Assembly (NCBI GenBank): GCA_029860565.1
Contig: JAOUAY010000001.1
Span: forward strand, 1-63,724
Direction: 5' to 3'
Origin: Candidatus Nitrosopumilus sp.
Lineage (GTDB): Archaea > Thermoproteota > Nitrososphaeria > Nitrososphaerales > Nitrosopumilaceae
DNA length: 63,724 nt
In this document: positions 33,976 through 42,451 of the stretch, piece by piece
Layout: every line of letters begins with the position of its first letter
How positions within the stretch are numbered: the first letter of the stretch is position 1
Notes under the pieces: model-generated
What the model was told of the DNA's origin: nothing
The model's database searches: none
The model's input: only the letters and a program-made list of their open reading frames with translations
Program-made: the position numbers and the translations under genes

Positions 33976-35292
33976 TTGAAAAGTTCTGTTTGGCACCCAA
34001 ACACACAGATGAAAGAGTGGGAATCTTTTGATAAAATCACCAAAGGTAAAGGAGTATGGTTAATTGACTCCAAAGGAAACAAGATGATTGATGCTGTTGC
34101 ATCAATGTGGTGTAATGTGTGGGGGCATTCAAACCCACAACTAATCACAGCCATTACAGAACAAACCAAGAAACTCCAGCATTCGTCATTGTTTAACCTT
34201 ACAAATGAGCCTGCAGAAAAACTGGCAAACACTCTTGTAAAAATATCGCCAAAAATGCACAAGGTATTCTATTCAGATAACGGCTCATCTGCAATGGAGA
34301 TTGCAATCAAAATGGCATTGCAGTATTGGAAAAATATTGGAAATAAAAAGAAAACAGAGATTGCAACATTAGAAAACGGATATCATGGAGATACATTTGG
34401 ATCCATGTCTGTAGGATACGTGCCAGAATTTTTTGGCAAATTCAAAAGACAATTATTTTCAACAATTCAATTTCCGGTTCCAAACAAATACAGAATTCCA
34501 AATGGATTTACTGTTACAGACTATCAGAATCATTGTTTAGAAAAAATTGAAAATAGGTTTTCCAAAAACAACAACATTGCAGCATTTGTAATGGAGAGTG
34601 GCGCACAGGTTGCAGGAGGTGTAATAATTTATCCAAAAGGATTTCAATTCAAAATCAGTCAACTCTGTAAAAAATATGACGTGTTGTTTGTTCTAGATGA
34701 AATTGCAACCGGTTTTGGAAGATTAGGATCAATGACACAGTATGAGGAACAAAAAAGTATTCCAGACATTGTATCATATGGCAAAATGTTAACTGGAGGA
34801 TATCTTACGATGGCTGCAACATTAGCAAATAAGAAAATCTATGATTCATTTTTAGGAGAATTTAACGATTGGACACATCTGTTTCACGGTCACACTTACA
34901 CTGGAAATCCAATTGCTGCAGCTGTTGCAAATGAAAATCTGAACATGTATAAAAAAAGTAATTTAATTAAAAAAATTCAAAAAACGTCAAAAGTTTTTGA
35001 TGAATTCTACGAGGAATTATCCAAAATGGATATCGTGGGTGATATTAGATACAAAGGAATGCTCATGGGGATTGAACTAGTGGAAAATAAAAAGGAAAAA
35101 ACTCCAATTCATCCCCGAAAATCAATTAACAAAATATTCTTTGAGGAGGGTAAAAAACAAGGAATCTACCTAAGAACACTTGGAAACATAGTCATGCTTG
35201 TACCCCCTTTAGCAATAACAGAAAAGGAACTCCGTTTACTCCTACAAAAAACAATTAAAACAATTCAATCTGCAAAACCAAAGGTAGTTTGA
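33976..35292 (+). CDS. bioA: Adenosylmethionine-8-amino-7-oxononanoate aminotransferase
   Basis: 438 residues from TTG 33976; the start is supported by SVWHPNTQM at residues 4-12, matching the family N-terminal WHPxT motif that touches the substrate. It transfers an amino group from SAM to KAPA, making DAPA, with PLP. Seen: SSAMEIAIKMALQYWK, the phosphate/substrate loop ENGYHGDTFGSMSVG, the PLP Asp region LDEIATGFGRLG and the Schiff-base Lys K270 in SYGKMLTGGYL. It is followed by bioB after 77 nt holding an inverted repeat. Confidence 0.93.
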   Translation: MKSSVWHPNTQMKEWESFDKITKGKGVWLIDSKGNKMIDAVASMWCNVWGHSNPQLITAITEQTKKLQHSSLFNLTNEPAEKLANTLVKISPKMHKVFYSDNGSSAMEIAIKMALQYWKNIGNKKKTEIATLENGYHGDTFGSMSVGYVPEFFGKFKRQLFSTIQFPVPNKYRIPNGFTVTDYQNHCLEKIENRFSKNNNIAAFVMESGAQVAGGVIIYPKGFQFKISQLCKKYDVLFVLDEIATGFGRLGSMTQYEEQKSIPDIVSYGKMLTGGYLTMAATLANKKIYDSFLGEFNDWTHLFHGHTYTGNPIAAAVANENLNMYKKSNLIKKIQKTSKVFDEFYEELSKMDIVGDIRYKGMLMGIELVENKKEKTPIHPRKSINKIFFEEGKKQGIYLRTLGNIVMLVPPLAITEKELRLLLQKTIKTIQSAKPKVV

Positions 35293-35296
35293 AGAC

Positions 35297-35327
35297 GGTT
35301 AACCCCCCATCACAAGAAGGGTTAACC
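35297..35327. promoter_or_regulatory. Inverted repeat upstream of bioB: BirA-like operator candidate
   Basis: GGTTAACCC (35297-35305) and GGGTTAACC (35319-35327) are exact inverted arms with a 13-nt spacer. The core TTAACC-N15-GGTTAA is close to the published biotin operator pattern of bacteria and archaea (arm pair TTGTTAACC / GGTTAACAA in Bacillus). It lies just upstream of the TATA-like box of bioB. An alternative is a terminator for bioA, but there is no U-tract. Confidence 0.6.
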
Positions 35328-35336
35328 AATCCATTA

Positions 35337-35347
35337 TTTTTATAAAT
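35337..35347 (+). promoter_or_regulatory. TATA-like box of bioB
   Basis: TTTTTATAAAT, about 25 nt before the ATG at 35370, implying a nearly leaderless mRNA. It lies 10 nt downstream of the inverted repeat, so a bound protein could block or recruit TBP/TFB. Confidence 0.5.
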
Positions 35348-35369
35348 GGAATACTTGTAGTCTCATCAT

Positions 35370-36347
35370 ATGAGTGCTTTGGAATTCATCAAAGAGTGTC
35401 AAGAGAAAGTGTTTTCAGGGATTGGGATATCTTCTGATGATGCTAGCAAATTGTTGAATACATCAGAAGAGAGTCTAAAAGAGCTAGCAAAATGTGCAAA
35501 TGAAATTACTCGTGATTTTAACGGGAAAAAAGTTGATGTTGAGCAATTAAACAATATCAAAAAAAACGCTTGCAGTGAAGATTGTACGTTTTGCGGACAA
35601 TCAGCATTTTTTGACACAGGCATAGAGACATATCAATTACCATCACCAGAAGAAGTAGTTCTTAAAGCACAAAAAGCAAAAGAGGAAGGAGCTGAATCAT
35701 ACTGTCTTGTTGCTGCATGGAGAGAGCCTTCATCAAGAGATTTTGAAAAAGTTTGTAAAATTATTAATCAAATTAATGACAAAGTTGGGATTAGTGTAGA
35801 GTGTAGTTTGGGATTTCTTACACCAGAGCAGGCAAAAAAACTAAAAGAACTCAAAGTAAAAAGATACAATCATAATTTAGAAACTGCAAAATCAAAGTTT
35901 CCAGAAATTTGCACAACTCACACATATGAAGACAGATTGAAAACTCTAGGTATTGCAAGAGATGCAGGATTAGAATTGTGTACTGGTGGAATTATAGGAT
36001 TGGGAGAAACAAGAGACCAACGATTAGAATTGGCAATAGAATTAGGTAGATTGTATCCTGAAGAAGTGACAATTAATATTCTTGTTGCAATGCCTGGAAC
36101 TCCTCTAGAATTACAAACAGATCTTCCAAATTCTGAAATTGTAAGAATGTTTTCAGTGATCAGATTCCTATTGCCTGAATCAGTAATTAAAATTTCTGGA
36201 GGAAGAGAATCAAAGCTAGATGATTCGGGTGAAGAACTCCTGCAAAGCGGTGCAAATGGAATAATTACTGAAGGATATCTTACCATGGGAGGGAACGAGG
36301 CTAAAAAAGACATGGAATTAATTGAAAGAATTGGGCTCCAAGTATAA
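35370..36347 (+). CDS. bioB: Biotin synthase
   Basis: 325 residues. Radical-SAM enzyme that inserts sulfur into dethiobiotin. The 4Fe-4S motif CSEDCTFC gives C68, C72 and C75. Downstream YCLVAAWREPSSRDFEKV, the YNHNLETAKSKFPEICTTHT region and the KISGGRE segment are typical. Length agrees with the family. bioA, bioB, bioD here and bioF at 41121 cover the late pathway from KAPA to biotin. An early acyl-chain source was not seen in the window. Confidence 0.95.
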   Translation: MSALEFIKECQEKVFSGIGISSDDASKLLNTSEESLKELAKCANEITRDFNGKKVDVEQLNNIKKNACSEDCTFCGQSAFFDTGIETYQLPSPEEVVLKAQKAKEEGAESYCLVAAWREPSSRDFEKVCKIINQINDKVGISVECSLGFLTPEQAKKLKELKVKRYNHNLETAKSKFPEICTTHTYEDRLKTLGIARDAGLELCTGGIIGLGETRDQRLELAIELGRLYPEEVTINILVAMPGTPLELQTDLPNSEIVRMFSVIRFLLPESVIKISGGRESKLDDSGEELLQSGANGIITEGYLTMGGNEAKKDMELIERIGLQV

Positions 36348-36585
36348 CAATACAAATCAAATTTTCCGTGCCCACATCCCACTTGGCAGTGAATCCATTC
36401 TATGATTTAGTTTGAACATATTTCATTTCTTTAATCCTATCAATAATTTGATTATCTGTTTCTCATTTCATCCCAAAAAAGATTCAAGCATCTAAAGAAT
36501 CAAGCATCAAAAACTATTTCTAAAATAAGACTTCTAGGTACAAATTTGATGATGATTTAATTACAGATACACCTCACAATATTCT

Positions 36586-38136
36586 ATGAGATTCATTTTT
36601 CTTCTCGTACTTTTAGTAATTTCAAGTGGTTTTGTATTTACTGATGCTTTTGCAGACATATTTGGTGAACCAGCATTAAAAGTTAAAGATCTAGTTGTTG
36701 AAAAATATGTGTCAAATTTGTGTTGTATGATAACTACTATGACTTTTGTTGAAGATGATATTTTATTTTTACAAAAAAGTGATGGAATGGTTCGTTTAAT
36801 TCGAGATGGAGTTTTACAAGATAAACCTGTGCTTGATGTGAGTGTGGATTCAGTTGGAGAAAAAGGCATGTTGGGAATTACTAGTGTTGATTCATCAGTA
36901 TATCTCTATTTTACAGAGGCAGAGAAGGATGGAGGTGAATCATTAGGAAATAGAATTTACAAATTTGAATGGGATGGAAATTCTTTGTTAAATCCAGTAT
37001 TGTTAAAAAAACTTCCTTCAAATGTTTCTCACAATGGTGGGGCAATGACTGTAGGGTTAGATGATCAAGTCTATGCAGTAATTGGCGATACATTACACTA
37101 TGGTCTTCTTCAAAACAAGCCCATAGAATGGTTGAAAGGAGATGATATTAATTTTAAAGATAACGGAGTAATTTTGCAGTTAGAAACAGAAAAACCATAT
37201 TTTGCTATGGGTATACGAAATAGTTTTGGTCTTGCAATAGATCCTGTAACTGGGAATTTGTGGGCTACTGAAAACGGTGATGATGATTTTGATGAAATCA
37301 ATTTGATTCCAGAGAAATTTAACAGTGGTTGGATAGTCATTATGGGACCTGCAACTGAATCTGAACTAGATAGTCTTCCAGGGTATGAAGATTATATTTA
37401 TGATGATCCAGAATTTACTTGGGAAGCAGTTGTAGCACCTACAGGATTAGATTTTGCAAAATTTCAAGAAACCAACGCTTATGATAATTCTCTTTTTGTA
37501 GGAGACTGCAATACTGGGAATCTTTACAAATTTGAATTAAATGAAAATAGAGATGGTTTTGAATTTACTAGTTCATTTCTTCAAGATAACATAATTAACA
37601 AGAATGAATCTATGGATGAAATTATCATAGGTACTGGATTTGGGTGTGTTACAGATATTGAACGAGGACCTGATGGTTTTCTTTATGTAGTATCATTAAG
37701 TGAAAATGCAATTTTCAGAATTCTTCCCACTGCAAGTGCGGCTAATATAACAGACTCAAAGAATGGAGGTGGCTGTCTAATTGCAACTGCAACATTTGGT
37801 TCTGAGCTATCTTCACAAGTACAACAACTGCGAGAATTACGGGATAATTCCATATTGCAGACAGAGTCTGGAATGTTATTCATGAATACATTCAATGATT
37901 TCTATTATTCATTTAGTCCAGATATTGCAGATTATGAGCGTGAAAACACAGTATTTCGAGAAATGGTCAAAGTTGCAATCACTCCAATGATTAGTTCACT
38001 TTCAATTCTAAACTATGCAGATATGGATTCAGAATATGAAGTGTTAGGGTATGGGATTAGTTTGATTTTACTAAATATTGGAATGTATGTTGGCATTCCA
38101 GCAAGCATACTTTTTGGAATTAGAAAGAGATCCTGA
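36586..38136 (+). CDS. Secreted beta-propeller (sugar/sorbosone dehydrogenase-like) protein with CFI-box-like tail
   Basis: 516 residues. Residues 1-22 are a signal peptide (LLVLLVISSGFVFTDAFA). Residues ~35-385 form a six-bladed beta-propeller of the PQQ-dependent sugar/sorbosone dehydrogenase group, shown by VSHNGGAMTVGLDDQVYAVIG, the repeated blades and FMAGIRNSFGLAID-like AMGIRNSFGLAIDPVTG. A GGGCLIATATFGSELSSQVQ segment (~400-419) opens a C-terminal CFI-box-like domain, and a hydrophobic helix (~485-508) followed by RKRS ends the chain. Such C-terminal modules tether exported archaeal proteins. The true cofactor, substrate and role are unknown. Confidence 0.75.
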   Translation: MRFIFLLVLLVISSGFVFTDAFADIFGEPALKVKDLVVEKYVSNLCCMITTMTFVEDDILFLQKSDGMVRLIRDGVLQDKPVLDVSVDSVGEKGMLGITSVDSSVYLYFTEAEKDGGESLGNRIYKFEWDGNSLLNPVLLKKLPSNVSHNGGAMTVGLDDQVYAVIGDTLHYGLLQNKPIEWLKGDDINFKDNGVILQLETEKPYFAMGIRNSFGLAIDPVTGNLWATENGDDDFDEINLIPEKFNSGWIVIMGPATESELDSLPGYEDYIYDDPEFTWEAVVAPTGLDFAKFQETNAYDNSLFVGDCNTGNLYKFELNENRDGFEFTSSFLQDNIINKNESMDEIIIGTGFGCVTDIERGPDGFLYVVSLSENAIFRILPTASAANITDSKNGGGCLIATATFGSELSSQVQQLRELRDNSILQTESGMLFMNTFNDFYYSFSPDIADYERENTVFREMVKVAITPMISSLSILNYADMDSEYEVLGYGISLILLNIGMYVGIPASILFGIRKRS

Positions 38137-38235
38137 ATTAATTTATACTCAGACTATTTTGCTAAACTGCCTATCTTTAACACACCCCATATTTCTGAAC
38201 TTCATTTAAACCTAAAAAAATAAACAAGTTAAAAA

Positions 38236-38751
38236 TTAAGTTTTTTTAATTAAATCCTTCATTTTTTGATTTTTCTTTGCTTTTGGTTTTTCATTTGCAT
38301 ATCCAATTGGTAAAACTACTACGGGTCTAAGTTTTGTTTTAATTATTTCTGCAACTGCTTTTTCGTTAAAATGCCCAACCCACACACTTGATAGGCCTAA
38401 TGCCGTTGCTGCTAATTGGGAATAAGATGCTGCAATTGTTGCATCCTGTACTGAAAAGAGTTGTTTGCCACGATTTCCCATAAACTTAATTCTTTTGGGA
38501 TCTGTACAAAAGACAAGAACAAGACTAGAATTAACATATTCTTGATCATGTGTTGCTTTTACTAATTTTTCTTTTTTCTTTTGTTCTTCGACAACAAAGA
38601 TTTTGAAATTTTGCATTCCCATAGCCGAAGGACTCATCCATGCAGTTCTCAAAATTTTTTGTATCTTTGATTTTTCAATGGACTTTTTAGAAAATGATCT
38701 AACTGAGCGTCTTTTTTCTACAGTTTCAAAAAATGACAATTCTTTTTTCAA
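38236..38751 (-). CDS. Nitroreductase-family flavoprotein
   Basis: 171 residues. The nitroreductase pattern is clear: RRSVRSFSKKSIEKSKIQKI at residues ~13-32 and AWMSPSAMGMQNFKIFVVEE, the FMN-binding part, with the C-terminal GYANEKPK. These FMN enzymes reduce nitro compounds, quinones or dehydropyridines; length fits the short family members. It lies alone on the minus strand. Confidence 0.9.
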   Translation of the reverse strand: MKKELSFFETVEKRRSVRSFSKKSIEKSKIQKILRTAWMSPSAMGMQNFKIFVVEEQKKKEKLVKATHDQEYVNSSLVLVFCTDPKRIKFMGNRGKQLFSVQDATIAASYSQLAATALGLSSVWVGHFNEKAVAEIIKTKLRPVVVLPIGYANEKPKAKKNQKMKDLIKKT

Positions 38752-38817
38752 ATATGATTTATCAATAGTTAAACCTAAACCTGAATCTCATTATTGAAAT
38801 CATGTTTCATGCCCATA

Positions 38818-38865
38818 TGCGTACATTTTAAATCTCAATTTGGTTACTGAATCCCCCGTGATGTG
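38818..38865. repeat. Dispersed intergenic repeat, copy C
   Basis: Shares a segmented ~45-nt pattern with copies at 40117-40160 and 40986-41030: TGCG, (T)TCATTTT, ATCTC-CAATTTG, then TGAATCCCCCGTG. The match is not exact, so it may be a decaying mobile or regulatory element. Confidence 0.5.
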
Positions 38866-38969
38866 GAACCAAACATCATCCCTTTCCCAAAAATGGTCAG
38901 ATCTCTAGTGACATAGTTTAATTCCTAAATTGTTGACATCCTTAAATCTCATAAATTTTATTTTTAGAT

Positions 38970-39068
38970 ATGGATCGAAATTTGATTTTAATTATATTAG
39001 GATTAATTGGATTCGGTACTTTTGAAATATTGATGTATTCAGGTTTACTAAATTTTTTATCATTTTAG
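38970..39068 (+). CDS. 32-aa single-helix membrane microprotein
   Basis: ATG 38970 to TAG 39066-39068. A single hydrophobic helix (LILIILGLIGFGTFEILMYS) with a short polar start. No other feature. It stands alone between a minus-strand nitroreductase and a plus-strand unknown gene. Confidence 0.45.
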   Translation: MDRNLILIILGLIGFGTFEILMYSGLLNFLSF

Positions 39069-39187
39069 ATGCTCATTTTATCCCATAAACGGTTCAAAAT
39101 ATGCCATATTTTGAATGAAGTTTTACGCATAACTATCAAGTAAAATAAAAAAAATCATAATTTTATACCTAGATTTAATACATATTT

Positions 39188-40102
39188 ATGAAAAAACGAT
39201 GTTGTAATAGTTCATTGCATGATTCTTTAATTCAATCCATTCAGAATTTACAAAAAAGTAAATACGGTAAAGGCAATAAAAGCAAATTAACATCAATTCA
39301 AAGTGCATTAAAACTAGCAAATCCATTATTTGTATCGGCCGTCAATTCTGACGATACAAAACACAAAGTAATCAATTTTAGAAATATAGAACAAGCAGAA
39401 CAGATTCCAAGAATTTTAGATGAGTTTGCAAATAATTTTGAAATTCAATGTCTTGAGAAAAATGGGGCGTCTGCTAGAAACTATTCATTGTTTTCGGTTA
39501 CACTTCTTAAAATTATAAAAACTCTAAATGCAGACAAAAAACGAGGTTTGTTATCAGCACATAGCATTAACATCCTAAACAATATGTTTGTGAAACATCC
39601 TGTAGAATATAAAAAAATTGAAACCAGAGATCCGTTAAAATTTACATTTGTAATAATCGAACTTGTAATAGATGCAGAACGAAATCTTTCAAAAGATTAT
39701 GAATTTGACATAATATTATTGCGTCAGATCATGCCATTAATGCAAAGATATCACATGAAATATGATAATGCATTATTACAAATAAATGATGAATTTAACA
39801 AAATACCAAAATTTAGATTAACCGTATCTATTGGAGAAAGACACAAAGAGATCGTAAAGATCTTCTTACAGTATAGTATAGCTAAACTCCCACTTGAAGA
39901 TAAAATATCTAGGGCAAAAAATATCATAGAGAAAATAATTCTTGAAAATAATGATTCTACTGTCTTAGAATACTACAATCTATTGAAACTTTGTTTTGAT
40001 GATAAAGAACTATGTCCACATTTAGTAAAAATTGTGAAAACAAAAAATCGTGCAGGTAGAAGATTTGCAAATACCATATTAGATGAAGTCTCAAAACTCT
40101 AA
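39188..40102 (+). CDS. Hypothetical helical protein, 304 aa
   Basis: Starts MKKRCCNSSLHDSLIQSIQN. The rest is an all-helical, repeat-like pattern (SIQSALKLANPLFVSAVNS, TLLKIIKTLNADKKRGLL-like, RQIMPLMQRYHMKYDNALL), suggesting a HEAT/ARM-like or helical-bundle protein. The two N-terminal Cys pair is unusual. No catalytic motif. It lies in the biotin region, but has no link to it by sequence. Unknown. Confidence 0.6.
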   Translation: MKKRCCNSSLHDSLIQSIQNLQKSKYGKGNKSKLTSIQSALKLANPLFVSAVNSDDTKHKVINFRNIEQAEQIPRILDEFANNFEIQCLEKNGASARNYSLFSVTLLKIIKTLNADKKRGLLSAHSINILNNMFVKHPVEYKKIETRDPLKFTFVIIELVIDAERNLSKDYEFDIILLRQIMPLMQRYHMKYDNALLQINDEFNKIPKFRLTVSIGERHKEIVKIFLQYSIAKLPLEDKISRAKNIIEKIILENNDSTVLEYYNLLKLCFDDKELCPHLVKIVKTKNRAGRRFANTILDEVSKL

Positions 40103-40116
40103 TTTCCTACATCTAT

Positions 40117-40160
40117 CTGCGTTCATTTCTATCTCCAAAATGATAGGTGAATCCCAGTGG
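40117..40160. repeat. Dispersed intergenic repeat, copy A
   Basis: TGCGTTCATTTCTATCTCC through TGATAGGTGAATCCCAGTGG, aligned with copy B at 40986-41030. The sequence just after it (to about 40215) contains TTCCCAAGAAAGATTCAAACC, with variants near 36470, 39078 and 40415. Confidence 0.55.
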
Positions 40161-40264
40161 ATTCTAAATCGAATTGTTTTCTATTCCCAAGAAAGATTCA
40201 AACCTCTTAAGTTCTGGTTCAAAATCAAAATCATTTTTAACTCTTAGTTGGTTTTGAATGTATT

Positions 40265-40375
40265 ATGGCTTTTACAAGATGTAGTAAATGCGGAGAGCTT
40301 AGATTTGATAACAAAATTAATCTTTGTGCAAATTGTGGTCATCGAATTACAAAGGTTGTTAAGTCATTTGAGTGA
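40265..40375 (+). CDS. 36-aa zinc-ribbon microprotein
   Basis: ATG 40265 to TGA 40373-40375. Two CxxC pairs (TRCSKCGELRF and NLCANCGHRIT) 16-18 residues apart form a complete zinc ribbon in 36 residues. The length excludes other domains. Function unknown. Confidence 0.65.
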   Translation: MAFTRCSKCGELRFDNKINLCANCGHRITKVVKSFE

Positions 40376-40602
40376 AATTAGATTCCTTAAATGGACTAGA
40401 TTTTAGAAGCACGAATTATCCCCAAGATTGGTTCAGGCCTATATGGATTCAAACCTAAAAAATTAATTGAATGATTAATTTTCCAATTTGGAAACTGTGA
40501 GTATTTTCAAAGTTAATTGAAGCAATAAAAAAAAGAATGAAGTAAAATCAAAATTAGGAGTTCCAAATATAGTTATTATCGAGATTAGAAAAAAATTCTG
40601 AT

Positions 40603-40761
40603 ATGGGATTCAAAAAAGGAATTAACAAATGTGTAGAATGTGAAAAGAAAATGAAAGAGAATCCAGATGAAACAGGTATGTGTAGTAAATGCGGTGCAGC
40701 AGAAACTCGTATTGAAAAAACAGTGTACAAAGAATTAATCAATGAAGGAAGATTTCCATAA
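40603..40761 (+). CDS. 52-aa zinc-ribbon microprotein
   Basis: ATG 40603 to TAA 40759-40761. Cys pairs at NKCVECEKK and GMCSKCGAA plus a charged C-terminus (RIEKTVYKELINEG). The opposite-strand frame over the same bases is hydrophobic and has no ligand pattern, so this strand is preferred. Second tiny zinc ribbon within 400 nt. Confidence 0.65.
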   Translation: MGFKKGINKCVECEKKMKENPDETGMCSKCGAAETRIEKTVYKELINEGRFP

Positions 40762-41120
40762 CGTGGATTTCTGAATTTTGGAGTTAGCAAAAGAAAGAAA
40801 AGAATGGTGAAAAATTCTCATTCTATGTTTAAGCATTTAATTAGAACAAAGATTATTCGGATCTGAACAAATGAGTCCAATTTTTGATGACAATAATTTT
40901 GAAATTATAACACTAAAGTAAAAGAACTCATAATTCGTATTGTGCTTGAGTAAAATAAGCAAAATGTAATAGCTGAATCCTCTTCCTGTATTCATTTTTA
41001 TCCCCAATTTGATAGGTGAATCCCCCGTGGACCCATATCCTTTCTTGGAACAAAGATTAAACTGAAAAATGACCCCGATAAGAAACGATTTTACACATGC
41101 CTAATTTCAACAAATAATAA
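40762..41120. other. Intergenic region upstream of bioF
   Basis: About 359 nt. No gene is supported. It holds repeat copy B (40986-41030). No GGTTAACC-type biotin operator is visible here, unlike upstream of bioB. Confidence 0.45.
40986..41030. repeat. Dispersed intergenic repeat, copy B
   Basis: TGTATTCATTTTTATCCCC and TGATAGGTGAATCCCCCGTGG in order, the best match to the common pattern. It lies ~90 nt upstream of bioF. Confidence 0.55.
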
Positions 41121-42254
41121 GTGACCTCCAAACATAAACTGAATTTTATTGATTTAGAATTACAGAGTCTAAAACAAAACAACCTCTATAGAGAATTGCG
41201 ATATGGGATTTCTAGCGGTTCACAAATTACTATCAATAATAAAAAACTCCTCAATCTTTGCTCCAATGATTACCTGGGCATACCTACGACAAAAATACAA
41301 ATCGGCCAATTACAGTCAAGCTCCAGGCTGGTGTCAGGTAATGATGAATCATATAAAAAATTAGAAGACAAGCTTGCAAAACACAAGTCACATCAAAACA
41401 GCTTAATTTATCCAACAGGATACATGGCAAATCTTGGAGCAGTTTCAGCTCTAGCAAAAAAAGGAGATTTGATTCTCAGTGACGAGTTAAACCATGCAAG
41501 TATAATTGAATCCTGTAAATTATCAGATGCCAAAGTTTCAATTTACAAACACAATGACATGGAAGACTTGAATAAAAAATTAAAACATAAAGGAAAAAAT
41601 AAGTTTGTAATAACTGAAGGAATATTCAGCATGGATGGTAATCTATCATCGTTAAATCAAATTGCAGAGATATCAGAGAAATCAAATGCAATTACAATTG
41701 TAGATGACGCTCATGGGGATTTTGTAATTGGAAGAGATGGAAAGGGAACCCCAGATCATTTCAGAGTTGCAAAAAAAATTGATTTGTATATTAGCAGTCT
41801 AAGTAAAGGATTAGGATCATTTGGAGGGTACATTTCATCACAAAGCAATGTAATTGATTTATGCATAAACAAATCAAAATCGTTTATCTACACTTCTGCA
41901 CTTCCTTCATTTTTAGTAGAGCATTCCATGAAAAGATTTGAATCAAACAGACAAAAACAAAAGATAAAGCTAGAAAAAAACACCAAACAAATCTCAAAAG
42001 GACTCAGACAAATTGGCTATGAGATAAATTCCAATACACAAATAATTCCAATAATTGTCGGAAATGAGAAATCAGCCATGGATTTTGGAAAATTTTTGTT
42101 TGATAATGGAATATTTGCACAGCCAATTAGATATCCAACAGTACCAAAGAATCAGGCAAGATTAAGAATTTCAGTCACGGCATGGTTGTCATCTAAGGAT
42201 ATTGAAAAATCACTTGAAATTTTTGAAATAGCTTATAAAAAATTCTACAATTAA
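41121..42254 (+). CDS. bioF: 8-amino-7-oxononanoate synthase
   Basis: 377 residues from GTG 41121. PLP enzyme joining pimeloyl-thioester and alanine to make KAPA, the substrate of BioA. The alpha-oxoamine synthase set is present: ICSNDYLG-like LCSNDYLGIP, SDELNHASIIE, VDDAHGDFVIG and the Schiff-base Lys K229 in SSLSKGLGSFGGY. The close relative glycine C-acetyltransferase (Kbl) is the main alternative, but the biotin genes nearby favour BioF. The stop overlaps by 4 nt the convergent 34-aa gene. Confidence 0.9.
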   Translation: MTSKHKLNFIDLELQSLKQNNLYRELRYGISSGSQITINNKKLLNLCSNDYLGIPTTKIQIGQLQSSSRLVSGNDESYKKLEDKLAKHKSHQNSLIYPTGYMANLGAVSALAKKGDLILSDELNHASIIESCKLSDAKVSIYKHNDMEDLNKKLKHKGKNKFVITEGIFSMDGNLSSLNQIAEISEKSNAITIVDDAHGDFVIGRDGKGTPDHFRVAKKIDLYISSLSKGLGSFGGYISSQSNVIDLCINKSKSFIYTSALPSFLVEHSMKRFESNRQKQKIKLEKNTKQISKGLRQIGYEINSNTQIIPIIVGNEKSAMDFGKFLFDNGIFAQPIRYPTVPKNQARLRISVTAWLSSKDIEKSLEIFEIAYKKFYN

Positions 42255-42355
42255 CGCATAGCGTCAAAGCCACCAAGTGCAGGTGAACCGATAAGTACAG
42301 CAACCACAACTGTAATTCCTAAAACTATTCCAACAATAATAAATCGCTTATTCAT
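42251..42355 (-). CDS. 34-aa single-helix membrane microprotein
   Basis: Minus-strand ATG 42355, stop 42251-42253. MNKRFIIVGIVLGITVVVAV is a short basic start followed by one transmembrane helix, then a Gly/Pro tail (SPALGGFDAMR). It is convergent with bioF (4-nt overlap). Confidence 0.5.
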   Translation of the reverse strand: MNKRFIIVGIVLGITVVVAVLIGSPALGGFDAMR

Positions 42356-42451
42356 ATCAAAAATAATTGCACCCCAGTTAAAAATTGATTGTGTTTAGAT
42401 AAGGTAAAGAAGTGGAAGAATGTTTTAAAAGGAAAATTAGGAATTTGTATC

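Noticed and set aside
33942..34262. Minus-strand frame over the bioA start
   Set aside because: bioA with WHPNT start and all active-site motifs covers the same DNA.
35297..35327. Reading the inverted repeat as a bioA terminator
   Set aside because: No run of T follows, and its core matches the biotin operator spacing.
36586..38136. Calling the propeller a true PQQ-dependent glucose dehydrogenase
   Set aside because: The blade pattern fits the superfamily but PQQ-contacting residues could not be confirmed by eye.
40554..40790. Minus-strand frame over the zinc-ribbon microprotein
   Set aside because: The plus strand has two clean CxxC pairs at 40603-40761; the minus frame is hydrophobic without motif.
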